Of a stretch of 6,282 nt of DNA, positions 1-5,942 are shown one piece after another. The translations under genes were made by a program, and so were the position numbers. The notes beneath the pieces were generated by a model. The model ran no database searches and had not been told where the DNA came from. It saw nothing but the letters and a program-made list of their open reading frames with translations. The DNA is from JBBKXJ01 sp037969395 (GTDB taxonomy: Bacteria; Pseudomonadota; Gammaproteobacteria; Pseudomonadales; JAUIET01): the NCBI GenBank assembly GCA_037969395.1, contig JBBKXJ010000062.1:1-6282 (forward strand). Reading direction: 5' to 3'. Each line of letters begins with the position of its first letter. Position 1 is the stretch's first letter.

Positions 1-62
1 ATCAGACAGGTGCCATAAAAATACACGCTGGACGGTTTGGCCGGATAGCTCTGTCGCTTCAT
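1..62 (-). CDS. lutA: LutA/LldE-type L-lactate utilisation protein, N-terminal fragment
   Basis: Only the first 20 codons are inside the window; the gene runs off the left edge. The reading begins at an ATG (62-60) with a good ribosome binding site, GGAGAA on the minus strand (78-73), 10 nt upstream. After a short polar lead the peptide contains VYFYGTCL, the beta strand plus TCL motif that opens LutA/LldE/YkgE proteins and related CCG-domain subunits. In that family LutA works with LutB and LutC as an iron-sulphur complex oxidising L-lactate to pyruvate in the cytoplasm. The lactate-type GntR regulator and the palindrome array behind this gene fit that role. The call rests on a short stretch; another CCG-domain protein such as a GlpC or GlcF relative is possible. 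Confidence 0.7.
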   Translation of the reverse strand, partial: MKRQSYPAKPSSVYFYGTCL

Positions 63-128
63 AAGGCTTTAGTTCTCCGATTTATAACATGCCCACGCTG
101 CCTGATCGCCGTGTAAGTCGGGCGCTTA

Positions 129-305
129 TCAAAACGTAAACTGGAATGGCACCTGCGCATAGTCCGAGTCGGCATCGCCGCCGCCTTCGTAAAAGTCCAT
201 TTCCAGAAAAGCGCTCACATCGCCGTGGGCGTACTTAACATTATTGCTACACACCTTCGGCGCGAGCGCTACAGGGGAAGTGGTAAGCGCAGATGTGTAT
301 CCCAA
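129..305 (-). pseudogene. possible C-terminal remnant of an unidentified gene
   Basis: This minus-strand frame is open from 335 down to a TGA at 131-129 and ends 66 nt before the lutA start, as an upstream operon gene would. There is no ATG; the only plausible start is a TTG at 305-303 without a convincing ribosome binding site. The last 35 or so residues look protein-like: KYAHGDVSAFLEMDFYEGGG, then an acidic turn, then YAQVPFQFTF. The final alternating aromatic and hydrophobic residues ending in Phe resemble the closing strand of an outer-membrane beta-barrel, but that is only a resemblance. The N-terminal part of the frame runs into a palindromic operator at 318-332, which is unlikely inside a real gene. 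I read it as the 3' end of a gene otherwise lost, or as chance coding. I do not recognise the family. Confidence 0.25.
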
Positions 306-317
306 ACACTCGAAAAT

Positions 318-332
318 ATTGGTATTACCAAT
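318..332. promoter_or_regulatory. LldR/PdhR-type operator, site 1
   Basis: ATTGGTATTACCAAT is a perfect inverted repeat (ATTGGTA, one central base, TACCAAT), and one more T/A pair outside gives 17 bp in all (317-333). It matches the ATTGGTnnnACCAAT site established for the FadR-subfamily regulators PdhR and LldR. It is the site nearest lutA, about 255 bp upstream of its start, so it probably controls the leftward lactate operon. Binding by the regulator at 839-1615 is inferred. Confidence 0.75.
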
Positions 333-373
333 AACTTAACGACGAGCAGGCGCTTTTTTAAGCACCACTGCTA

Positions 374-388
374 ATTGGTAATACCAAT
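374..388. promoter_or_regulatory. LldR/PdhR-type operator, site 2
   Basis: ATTGGTAATACCAAT is a perfect 7+1+7 palindrome, the same as site 1 apart from the central base. The two centres (325 and 381) are 56 bp apart, a little over five helical turns, which would allow two dimers on similar faces of the DNA to cooperate. Confidence 0.75.
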
Positions 389-440
389 AACAAGTAGCGA
401 GCATTCAGTGTACTCGAGTGACTTTTCTTGCGAAAGGCCT

Positions 441-455
441 CTTATTACCAATAAG
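441..455. promoter_or_regulatory. imperfect operator or half-site
   Basis: CTTATTACCAATAAG contains the right half TTACCAATAA of sites 1 and 2. It is also an inverted repeat of its own (CTTATT, acc, AATAAG). The left ATTGGT half is missing, so binding would be weaker. It lies 67 bp centre to centre from site 2. Confidence 0.4.
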
Positions 456-485
456 ATAGACCGATAAGGTAATAAAAATTCGTTT

Positions 486-509
486 TTTAGAATTTTTTGA
501 TTTTCTAAA
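486..509. repeat. AT-rich inverted repeat
   Basis: TTTAGAA (486-492) and TTCTAAA (503-509) are perfect 7-bp arms around a 10-nt T-rich loop, inside an AT-rich tract of the operator region. It could be a weak hairpin or part of a promoter region. No function can be assigned. Confidence 0.3.
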
Positions 510-580
510 CAGATAGGCTTGAAGCTCGGAGGATGATTGACAGTCGAATGGCGGGAAGCGGCTGCTCTAAATTGCCGCAA

Positions 581-636
581 ATTGGTATATTGGTAATACC
601 AAATGCTGGGATAATTGGTGTTACTATTTTACCAAG
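581..636. promoter_or_regulatory. operator cluster with one near-perfect site and several half-sites
   Basis: Within 56 bp there is a half-site ATTGGT (581-586), a near-complete site ATTGGTAATACCAAA (589-603, one mismatch in the outer base), a site with a degenerate right arm (ATTGGT at 614-619 followed by gttACTATT), and a right half TTTTACCAA (627-635). Together with sites 1 and 2 this makes an array of related sequences over about 320 bp. The cluster is about 240 bp from the 3' end of the regulator gene, so it does not serve that gene. It may serve the leftward lactate operon or a lost rightward gene. Confidence 0.6.
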
Positions 637-651
637 AATGGAAGTGAAGCA

Positions 652-789
652 GTGGCGTACGATATGGTAAACCCCAAAAAGCTATTTGAGATAATTGCGA
701 AAAAACTGGAAATCTTGGCATGGACGGGCAGTTTTAACCTTGGCCAGAAGTTGCTACCGAAGCACGAATTTGCGCAACAGCTTGACTAG
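652..789 (+). CDS. small hypothetical ORF or gene remnant
   Basis: A 45-codon frame starting at GTG (652) and ending at TAG (787-789) lies just after the operator cluster. An internal ATG at 664 is an alternative start. The peptide has a plausible composition, with an amphipathic segment PKKLFEIIAKKLEILAWTG, then FNLGQKLLPKHEFAQQLD. The frame stays open upstream to 571 through the operators, so it may be the tail of a broken gene. No clear ribosome binding site is visible; GAAG at 641-644 is a weak candidate. I do not recognise the product. Confidence 0.2.
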   Translation: MAYDMVNPKKLFEIIAKKLEILAWTGSFNLGQKLLPKHEFAQQLD

Positions 790-838
790 TGAGTCTGATC
801 GATACTGGCCCTATTGTGCCCGCGGCCACTGGATTCGT

Positions 839-1615
839 TTAGGCTCTGTTTAGTACCGCCTTAATAGCTTGTGTTCGTTCGTTCCTGAGTTTATGAATAT
901 CCATTTCTTCCAGGCTGTCTTTGACATAACTCAAATGTTCCTTAACGGCTGCCCGGGAAGCTTCAGCATTGCTTTCCAGAATGGCGTTCAGCATGGCTTC
1001 GTGCTGCTGGCGGATAAGCGCGCGACGGCTATCGTCAGCATATAATTCTTTGAGATTTCGAGTAACGCTATGTTCTACCAGGGTTAGGGAGCTGCGCATC
1101 GCATGCGGCAGCACGACGTTGTGCGAAGCCTCGGCAATCGACAGGTGGAATGCCAGGTCGGCCTCGGCTTCTATATCTGATTCCCGATTTTCACGATGCA
1201 ATGTAAGCCATTCATCGTAGCGTTGCTGAATAATTTCCTTATCTGCCGGCGTTGCTCGCTGGGCCGCTAAATAGCAGGTTGCTTCCTCCAATGCGTGACG
1301 GTATTCCAGCAGATCATATTTAAACTCATCCCGGTTCTGATAAAGCGCCAGCAGAGGATCGGCAAAAGAAGACTCGACCTTGTCGGCAACATAGTTGCCG
1401 CCGCCCTGCACTCGGTAAATAAAACCTTGAGTTTCCAGCTGCTGCAGCGCTGCCCGAAGCGTAGGACGAGACGTTTGCAATTGCTCTGCCAGTTTGCGTT
1501 CCGGTGGCAGCTTCGCGCCGGGTTTGAGGCCGCCTTCAATAATCATGGCACCAATCTGTTCGGTTATAACGTCCGACACCTTGGGTCGCTTCATGCGGGA
1601 ATGCGTCATCATCAA
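839..1615 (-). CDS. lldR: GntR-family regulator, FadR/FCD subfamily (LldR/PdhR-like)
   Basis: This 258-residue cytoplasmic DNA-binding regulator is full length for the FadR subfamily. Residues about 12-77 form the GntR winged helix-turn-helix, with the typical LPPERKLAEQL, SRPTLRAALQQLE and GGGNYV wing. Residues about 95-235 are the all-helical FCD ligand domain. Asp153, His157, His205 and His227 fit the metal-binding tetrad that helps bind small carboxylates. Three consecutive ATGs (1615, 1612, 1609) with AGG 5 nt upstream make the exact start uncertain; Met8 is a later option. ATTGGTnnnACCAAT palindromes lie before it and before the leftward lutA-type gene, which favours an L-lactate sensor of LldR/LutR type that also represses itself. 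PdhR (pyruvate) recognises nearly the same site and cannot be excluded, so the symbol is tentative. Confidence 0.88.
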   Translation of the reverse strand: MMMTHSRMKRPKVSDVITEQIGAMIIEGGLKPGAKLPPERKLAEQLQTSRPTLRAALQQLETQGFIYRVQGGGNYVADKVESSFADPLLALYQNRDEFKYDLLEYRHALEEATCYLAAQRATPADKEIIQQRYDEWLTLHRENRESDIEAEADLAFHLSIAEASHNVVLPHAMRSSLTLVEHSVTRNLKELYADDSRRALIRQQHEAMLNAILESNAEASRAAVKEHLSYVKDSLEEMDIHKLRNERTQAIKAVLNRA

Positions 1616-1623
1616 TACCTAAC

Positions 1624-1629
1624 ATTATA
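1624..1629 (-). promoter_or_regulatory. consensus -10 hexamer before the regulator
   Basis: The minus strand reads TATAAT, a perfect sigma-70 -10 box, only 8 bp before the first ATG (1615). The -35 region would fall inside the palindrome at 1639-1657 (TTGGTT at 19 bp spacing is the best match), so a bound repressor would block polymerase. Initiation about 7 bp downstream would leave almost no leader, so either the mRNA is nearly leaderless or a more distal promoter is also used. Confidence 0.45.
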
Positions 1630-1638
1630 AGAATTGGA

Positions 1639-1657
1639 TAATTGGTTTAACCAATTA
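1639..1657. promoter_or_regulatory. autoregulatory LldR/PdhR-type operator, 19-bp perfect palindrome
   Basis: TAATTGGTTTAACCAATTA is perfectly symmetric around one base (9+1+9), the strongest site in the window. A further half-site GAATTGGAT (1631-1639) abuts it on the gene side. It ends 24 bp before the regulator start and overlaps the probable -35 region, which is the classic position for self-repression. Confidence 0.8.
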
Positions 1658-1745
1658 GCGATGGTATGGCGCACTATACGTAAACCCTGAATTTTTGCAA
1701 TGTTTTCACATGATAAATTTACCCTCTCGAATTAACGATGTCTCG

Positions 1746-1760
1746 CTCACTAATAGTGAG
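1746..1760. repeat. 15-bp palindrome between the two regulator operators
   Basis: CTCACTA and TAGTGAG flank a single central A, giving a perfect 7+1+7 inverted repeat. Its sequence is unrelated to the ATTGGT sites. Its place between two operators suggests the binding site of a different dimeric protein, but no protein can be named and chance remains possible. Confidence 0.35.
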
Positions 1761-1824
1761 TGCCGGCCTCGTTAGAACAACCACACGTCACCTGCACACT
1801 CGATAAATGATCGAAGTTAGGTAA

Positions 1825-1844
1825 ATTGGTTTAACCAATGACAA
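1825..1844. promoter_or_regulatory. second ATTGGTTTAACCAAT operator with adjacent -35-like hexamer
   Basis: The 15-bp perfect palindrome at 1825-1839 is the same sequence as the core of the site at 1639-1657. Next to it the minus strand reads TTGTCA (1844-1839), one base from the consensus -35. The palindrome would then sit in the spacer of a leftward promoter toward the regulator, although the matching -10 is poor. A rightward promoter for a lost gene is the alternative. Confidence 0.6.
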
Positions 1845-2049
1845 TGGAGACCAGAAGCGCGAAAGGCATGCTTCGGTAGTTGATGTGAGCGGGGATTGGC
1901 GCTTTACGGATTCGATTGTCCGCCGTTTACCCGCACCCACTCCCGCGCAATGTAGCGCTGGAAGCATTCCTACGTAGTCGAATGCCACCGTTAGCGGTGA
2001 GTAGGGAGTCTAAGCCGTAATACTCTGGTGCTTGCGGCGGAGGATTTTA

Positions 2050-2139
2050 TTGCATTTAAAACTGCCGAGGTCGCATCAGCGTGTCGCTGCCGCCATCGAT
2101 AAACAGTATTCAGGCCGGTCTATACGCTTAACCAAGTGA
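2050..2139 (+). CDS. possible small peptide with strong ribosome binding site
   Basis: A perfect GGAGGA (2039-2044) stands 5 nt before a TTG start at 2050. The frame encodes 29 basic residues (for example KLPRSHQRVAAAIDKQYSG) and stops at TGA 2137-2139, just before the 3' end of the opposing GST gene. The ribosome binding site is the best in this stretch, but the start is rare and no family is recognised. It may be the first codons of a gene since truncated. Confidence 0.2.
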   Translation: MHLKLPRSHQRVAAAIDKQYSGRSIRLTK

Positions 2140-2147
2140 CATTCTTT

Positions 2148-2990
2148 TTAGTCCAAATCACTGGCCGAGTGCCGCTCAGGCACCTGATCTCCGTCTTCTT
2201 CCCACGTTTTATTAACGCGCCGACCGCGCTGAACGGCGGGGCGCTGTGCAATTTCGGTGGCCCAGCGAACGACGTTGGTGTACGACTTCACATCGAGAAA
2301 TTCTTGCGCCTCGTAAATATTGCCCAGAACCAGACTACCGTACCAGGCATAGTTCGCCATATCGGAGATATTGTAGTCGTCGCCACACAGATAGCGCCGT
2401 GCTGCCAGAAGCTGATCCAGCACATCTAGCTGACGTTTCACCTCCATTGCGTAGCGGTTGATGGGGTACTCCAATTTCTCCGGCGCGTAGGCGTAAAAAT
2501 GCCCGAAGCCGCCGCCGAGGAATGGCGCGCTGCCGATCTGCCAAAACAGCCACGACATGCATTCGGCTCGCGCCGAGGGATCTGTGGGCAGAAACGCCTG
2601 GAATTTTTCCGCGAGATAAACCATTATCGCGCCTGATTCGAACACGCGGGTCGGCGGGGTAGTGCTCCTGTCGAGCAACGCCGGAATTTTCGAATTCGGA
2701 TTGACCGCGACGAAGCCGCTGCCGAATTGTTCGCCCTCGGCAATATCTATCAACCAAGCGTCATAGTCGGCGTCGCTTTTACCCAGCGCCAGCAATTCTT
2801 CCAGCAGCACTGTGACCTTTACGCCGTTGGGTGTCGCCAGCGAATAAAGCTGCAGAGCATGTTCGCCCACGGGCAGTTGCTTATCGTGCGTGGCACCTGC
2901 AACCGGCCGGTTGATATTGGCAAACTTGCCACCACTCTCCGCGTCCCACTGCCACACTGTTGGCGGCGTGTAAGTTAATGCATCGGTCAT
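2148..2990 (-). CDS. yghU: YghU-type glutathione S-transferase / disulphide-bond oxidoreductase
   Basis: This 280-residue cytoplasmic protein closely resembles E. coli YghU along its whole length. Recognisable blocks are FANINRPVAG near residue 25, LQLYSLATPNGVKVT at 46-60 opening the thioredoxin-fold domain, NPNSKIPALLD at 97-107 with the cis-Pro, FESGAI at 117-122 (the Glu-Ser pair that holds the glutathione gamma-Glu), APFLGGGFGHFYAYAPE in the helical domain, and RPAVQRGRRVNK near the C-terminus. Family members bind two glutathiones and reduce small disulphides; classical transferase activity is low. The start at 2990 is chosen because GGGGGAA lies just upstream (3004-2998) and the family's N-terminus fits. 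An in-frame ATG at 3014 contains that ribosome binding site, and longer readings only run through the antisense of the next gene. It is divergent from the broken dehydrogenase across 208 bp. Confidence 0.93.
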   Translation of the reverse strand: MTDALTYTPPTVWQWDAESGGKFANINRPVAGATHDKQLPVGEHALQLYSLATPNGVKVTVLLEELLALGKSDADYDAWLIDIAEGEQFGSGFVAVNPNSKIPALLDRSTTPPTRVFESGAIMVYLAEKFQAFLPTDPSARAECMSWLFWQIGSAPFLGGGFGHFYAYAPEKLEYPINRYAMEVKRQLDVLDQLLAARRYLCGDDYNISDMANYAWYGSLVLGNIYEAQEFLDVKSYTNVVRWATEIAQRPAVQRGRRVNKTWEEDGDQVPERHSASDLD

Positions 2991-3198
2991 ATACTGTTCC
3001 CCCGAAAAATTCATTAAATATCGTACATCAATACGCCTGCAATTGTCAGCTAACATGCCCCTGTTGCAACGCGTTATAGCTGCTCGCTTACCAGGTAATA
3101 AAGCGGGCGCGCGGACTAAGCTGAAAACTGTTGTTGGCGACCGTTTTCTGTAACCATAGTCACCAAATAAAAACACATGGCCGCCTAAAAATGTCGAA

Positions 3199-4312
3199 AT
3201 GGTGTTTGCTGGCATTGGCAGCTCAACCCAGCTGGGTGCCCATATCGCTGCCAGCGGCGTCAATAAACTACTGGTGGTCAGCGACAAGCCGCTGGTTGAC
3301 CTGGGAGTCGTTGACACTGCGCTGCAAGGTATTAAAGATGCCAACGTGGATTTCGCCATTTTCGACGGCGTATTACCCGATCCAACTTTTGATGTGGTAC
3401 ACGCGGGTTTGGCCGCGTACAAACTGCACGGCTGCGATAGGCGGCGGCTCCTCCAACGATTCGGCGAAAATAATCGCCACCCTGGCAACCAACAATGTCG
3501 AGATAAGCAGCCTGGTCGGTTTTGGCAGAGCCAGGGCCGACTTGCCGCCCTTGTACGCTATACCAACGACCTCGGGCACTGGCTCTGAAGCCACGCTCGG
3601 CGCCGTGATTACCAACGGTGCAAGCCACGAAAAGCTGATCATGAGCGACAATAAAATGTTGCCGCTCGCCGCCGCCCTGGACCCGGCGCTTATGCTGGGC
3701 TTGCCGGTACACATTACAGCGGCAACTGGAATGGACGCCTTGACGCACGGCATCGAAGCTTACATCGGCACCTGGAATCGGGGCACCGCCAAAGAATTTG
3801 GCCGCAAGGCGGTAAAGCTGGTGTTCGATAATTTACGTCAGGCCTGCAGCGACGGCGGCAACGCCAACGTGCGGCAGAATATGGCAACCGCTTCATTTTA
3901 TGGCGGCGTTGCGATAAATCAGGTCAACGTCGGCAGCGTCCACGCCATTGCCCATCAGTTAGGCGGCAAGTACGGCATAGCGCATGGTCTGGCCAATGCG
4001 ATGGTGCTACCTCATCTGTTAGAGTATTCATTACCTTTGGCAGCGCCCTCTCTGGCACGGCTTGCAGTGGCAGCAGGCGTGGCCGTTGCCGTCAATAGCG
4101 AGCAGGACAATGCTCGTTTGTTTATTGAGGCAGTGCGTGAGCTGAGCAACGACGTGGGTATACCCACAACCTGTGAGGCGCTTAAGCAAGACGATATTGC
4201 CGCGCTGGCACAGGCTGCGATAACCGAAAGCTCTTCTTACCCAGTGCCGCTATTAATGGATGACAGCGACTGCCGAGCGATTCTACAAAAGCTGTTGGTT
4301 GAGAGCAGCTAA
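3199..4312 (+). pseudogene. iron-containing alcohol dehydrogenase, frameshifted
   Basis: Two frames together make one group III alcohol dehydrogenase. The first (from 3199) gives the N-terminal Rossmann-like part, MVFAGIGSSTQLGAH to AGLAAYKLHGCD. The second, to TAA 4310-4312, takes over at AIGGGSSNDSAK, the NAD(P)-binding loop, and continues through IPTTSGTGSE to the end. The metal ligands are intact: Asp (3734) and His (3746) in GMDALTHG, His (3941) and His (3983) in the SVHAIAHQLGG...IAHG signature. The switch lies at GCGAT 3434-3438, where about four or five family residues are missing. The reconstructed product would be about 375-380 residues, normal for the family. The N-terminus is also doubtful: upstream codons (WPPKNVE) look native, but no in-frame start precedes 3199 and no ribosome binding site is evident. 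Substrate cannot be read from the sequence. Likely inactive unless the break is an assembly error. Confidence 0.85.
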
Positions 4313-4490
4313 GGGCCCGCGTCAAAATTAAATCACATTTTGCCCGCCGATCCATCCCGCCTGGCTGCGTCCCCTACTGGGCCTACTTTTGGTGCGAAAA
4401 CTTGAAATATACTTATATTCCTGCATTTTCGCGTCTTGCCATGCGGGCGCCTCGACACGCTAATCTGTGATTTAATTTTGACGCGGGCCC
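4313..4490. mobile_element. MITE-like element with 25-bp terminal inverted repeats
   Basis: GGGCCCGCGTCAAAATTAAA plus TCACA (4313-4337) is repeated exactly in reverse complement at 4466-4490, 25 of 25 bases. The triplet TAA flanks both ends (4310-4312 and 4491-4493), as a 3-bp target duplication would. The 178-bp body has no ORF and contains further inverted repeats, so the whole unit could fold as one long hairpin. Size, long termini and lack of coding fit a miniature inverted-repeat element mobilised in trans; a TNA duplication and GGG ends are known among IS5-family (IS1031-type) elements, but that parentage is inferred. It fills the gap between two converging genes and may also act as a bidirectional terminator. 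Confidence 0.75.
4394..4432. repeat. inner hairpin of the MITE-like element
   Basis: GCGAAAA (4394-4400) pairs with TTTTCGC (4426-4432), and inside them AATATA (4406-4411) pairs with TATATT (4414-4419) around a 2-nt tip. This nested symmetry near the middle of the element supports a folded RNA or cruciform shape for the full unit. Confidence 0.5.
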
Positions 4491-4500
4491 TAACTCACCG

Positions 4501-5901
4501 CTAACACTCTGTAACATTGACCGGCACTTCAGTCACGTCGATGGCCAATCCCCCTCTGGACGTTTCTTTATATTTTTTATGCATATCGCGACCGGTGTCG
4601 CGCATGGTTCTAATCACTTTATCCAGCGACACAAAGTGAGTGCCGTCACCGCGCAAGGCCAGTCGCGAGGCGGTGATCGCTTTGATGGAGGCCATGGCAT
4701 TGCGTTCGATGCACGGCACCTGTACCAGCCCACCGATGGGGTCACAGGTGAGACCGAGATTGTGTTCCATGCCAATTTCGGCGGCATTCTCCACCTGCGC
4801 CGGCGTGCCGCCTAACACTTCCGTTAGCGCGCCGGCGGCCATTGAGCAGGCCGAACCGACCTCACCCTGACAGCCAACTTCAGCGCCGCTAATCGATGCG
4901 TTTTCTTTATATAAAATGCCAATCGCCGCTGCTGTCAACAAAAAACGCACCACACCGGTATCGTTAGATCCCGGATGAAAGCGCATATAGTAGTGTAATA
5001 CGGCAGGGATAATGCCGGCCGCACCGTTGGTTGGCGCGGTTACCACACGTCCGCCCGCCGCGTTTTCTTCGTTGACTGCCAGCGCGTACAGCGTAACCCA
5101 GTCGGTAATAGCCAGCGGGTCTATCAGGGCAGACTCGGGGCGCTCGGTAAGCTGGCGGTAAAGGGCCGCGGCCCGGCGTTTTACTTTTAGTCCGCCGGGG
5201 AGTATGCCGTCGTGATGGCAGCCATTTTTTACACAGTCTTGCATAACTTGCCAGATGTGCAGTAAGCCGTCGCGTATCTCTTCCTCGCTGCGCCATACTC
5301 TCTCATTAGCCAGCATAATATCACTAACGGATTTACCGTGCTGCGCGCAAAGAGCAAGCAGCTCTGCGCCGGTCGTAAACGGGTAGGGCAGGGTAGAGTC
5401 GTCTTCGAAAATTCGATTCTCAAGTGCCGCGTGCTCATCAACTACAAAGCCGCCGCCTATAGAAAAATACGTCGCTGCCCTGATTTCTAGCTTTGCATCG
5501 TCATAGGCGGTGAAGATCATGCCATTAGGGTGGTATGGCAGGCTTTTTTTGCGGTGGAACAGCAGATCTTGCTTGTAGTCGAATGTGATGCTGCGCTTGC
5601 CCGGTAAGGTCAGCGCGCTATTGGTACGAATGGCGTCCAGTCGCTCGGCCATTGTGGTGATGTCGATCGTTTCCGGCGACTCACCCTCAAGCCCCATCAG
5701 CACGGCGCCGCGGGTGCCATGACCCTTGCCGGTTGCACCCAATGAACCGTACATTTCGGCTTTGAGGCGTGCCACCCGCTGCAGTTGTTTGCTATTTTGC
5801 AGGCCTTGTATGAAGTAGAGGGCGGCGCGCATGGGCCCGACTGTGTGCGAACTGGAGGGGCCGATGCCGACACTGAAAAGTTCAAACGTGCTGATGGCCA
5901 T
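4501..5901 (-). CDS. sdaA: L-serine ammonia-lyase (serine dehydratase), single-chain iron-sulphur type
   Basis: This 466-residue cytoplasmic enzyme converts L-serine to pyruvate and ammonia. The N-terminal beta domain opens with FELFSVGIGPSSSHTVGP, where the SSSHT run (16-20) is diagnostic. The C-terminal catalytic domain holds TAPTNGAAGIIPAV and the cluster cysteines Cys344 (GCQGE), Cys386 (LTCDP) and Cys397 (PCIERN), spaced as in the Legionella enzyme. The last residue, Cys466, corresponds to the C-terminal Cys that in that enzyme reaches into the active site as fourth cluster ligand until serine displaces it. The length is normal for SdaA/SdaB and no key residue is missing. The start follows the family N-terminus; GGA 9 nt upstream is a weak ribosome binding site. 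It converges on the broken dehydrogenase, with the MITE-like element ending 10 bp from its stop codon, and diverges from a hydroxyacid dehydrogenase. Confidence 0.96.
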   Translation of the reverse strand: MAISTFELFSVGIGPSSSHTVGPMRAALYFIQGLQNSKQLQRVARLKAEMYGSLGATGKGHGTRGAVLMGLEGESPETIDITTMAERLDAIRTNSALTLPGKRSITFDYKQDLLFHRKKSLPYHPNGMIFTAYDDAKLEIRAATYFSIGGGFVVDEHAALENRIFEDDSTLPYPFTTGAELLALCAQHGKSVSDIMLANERVWRSEEEIRDGLLHIWQVMQDCVKNGCHHDGILPGGLKVKRRAAALYRQLTERPESALIDPLAITDWVTLYALAVNEENAAGGRVVTAPTNGAAGIIPAVLHYYMRFHPGSNDTGVVRFLLTAAAIGILYKENASISGAEVGCQGEVGSACSMAAGALTEVLGGTPAQVENAAEIGMEHNLGLTCDPIGGLVQVPCIERNAMASIKAITASRLALRGDGTHFVSLDKVIRTMRDTGRDMHKKYKETSRGGLAIDVTEVPVNVTEC

Positions 5902-5942
5902 GAGTTGTTATCCATGCTGCGCACCGCAGCTGCTCTAGCTAG

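Larger units (their letters stand above)
1658..2147. other. gene-poor stretch between the regulator and the GST gene
   Basis: No convincing gene is present in these 490 bp. Besides the operator at 1825 and the palindrome at 1746, it holds a short hairpin CACCG-ttag-CGGTG (about 1985-1998), a second CAGCG-tgt-CGCTG (2077-2089), neither followed by a T run, and a short ORF with a good ribosome binding site at 2050. Its length and lack of coding suggest decayed sequence, perhaps where a further lactate gene once lay. Confidence 0.4.

Noticed and set aside
371..580. 69-residue minus-strand ORF
   Set aside because: It covers an operator and several half-sites, its composition is not protein-like, and it has no family resemblance.
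969..1220. Plus-strand ORF inside the regulator gene
   Set aside because: It is a shadow of the regulator on the opposite strand and has no independent support.
1788..1988. 66-residue minus-strand ORF
   Set aside because: It runs straight through the operator at 1825-1839, has no recognisable domain and no clear ribosome binding site.
3131..3433. Plus-strand frame before the frameshift, reading from an ATG at 3131 into the dehydrogenase
   Set aside because: This part (for example WCLLALAAQPSW) is an out-of-frame reading of the real N-terminus, which is in the frame starting at 3199.
2991..3488. N-terminal extension of the GST reading frame giving a 446-residue protein
   Set aside because: The extra 166 residues are the antisense of the dehydrogenase gene and have low-complexity character; the family start and a good ribosome binding site are at 2990.
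4313..4490. Ordinary intrinsic terminator between converging genes
   Set aside because: The arms are 25 bp and perfect but 128 bp apart with flanking TAA repeats, and no T run follows the outer stem; an inserted element explains this better, although a terminator effect is not excluded.
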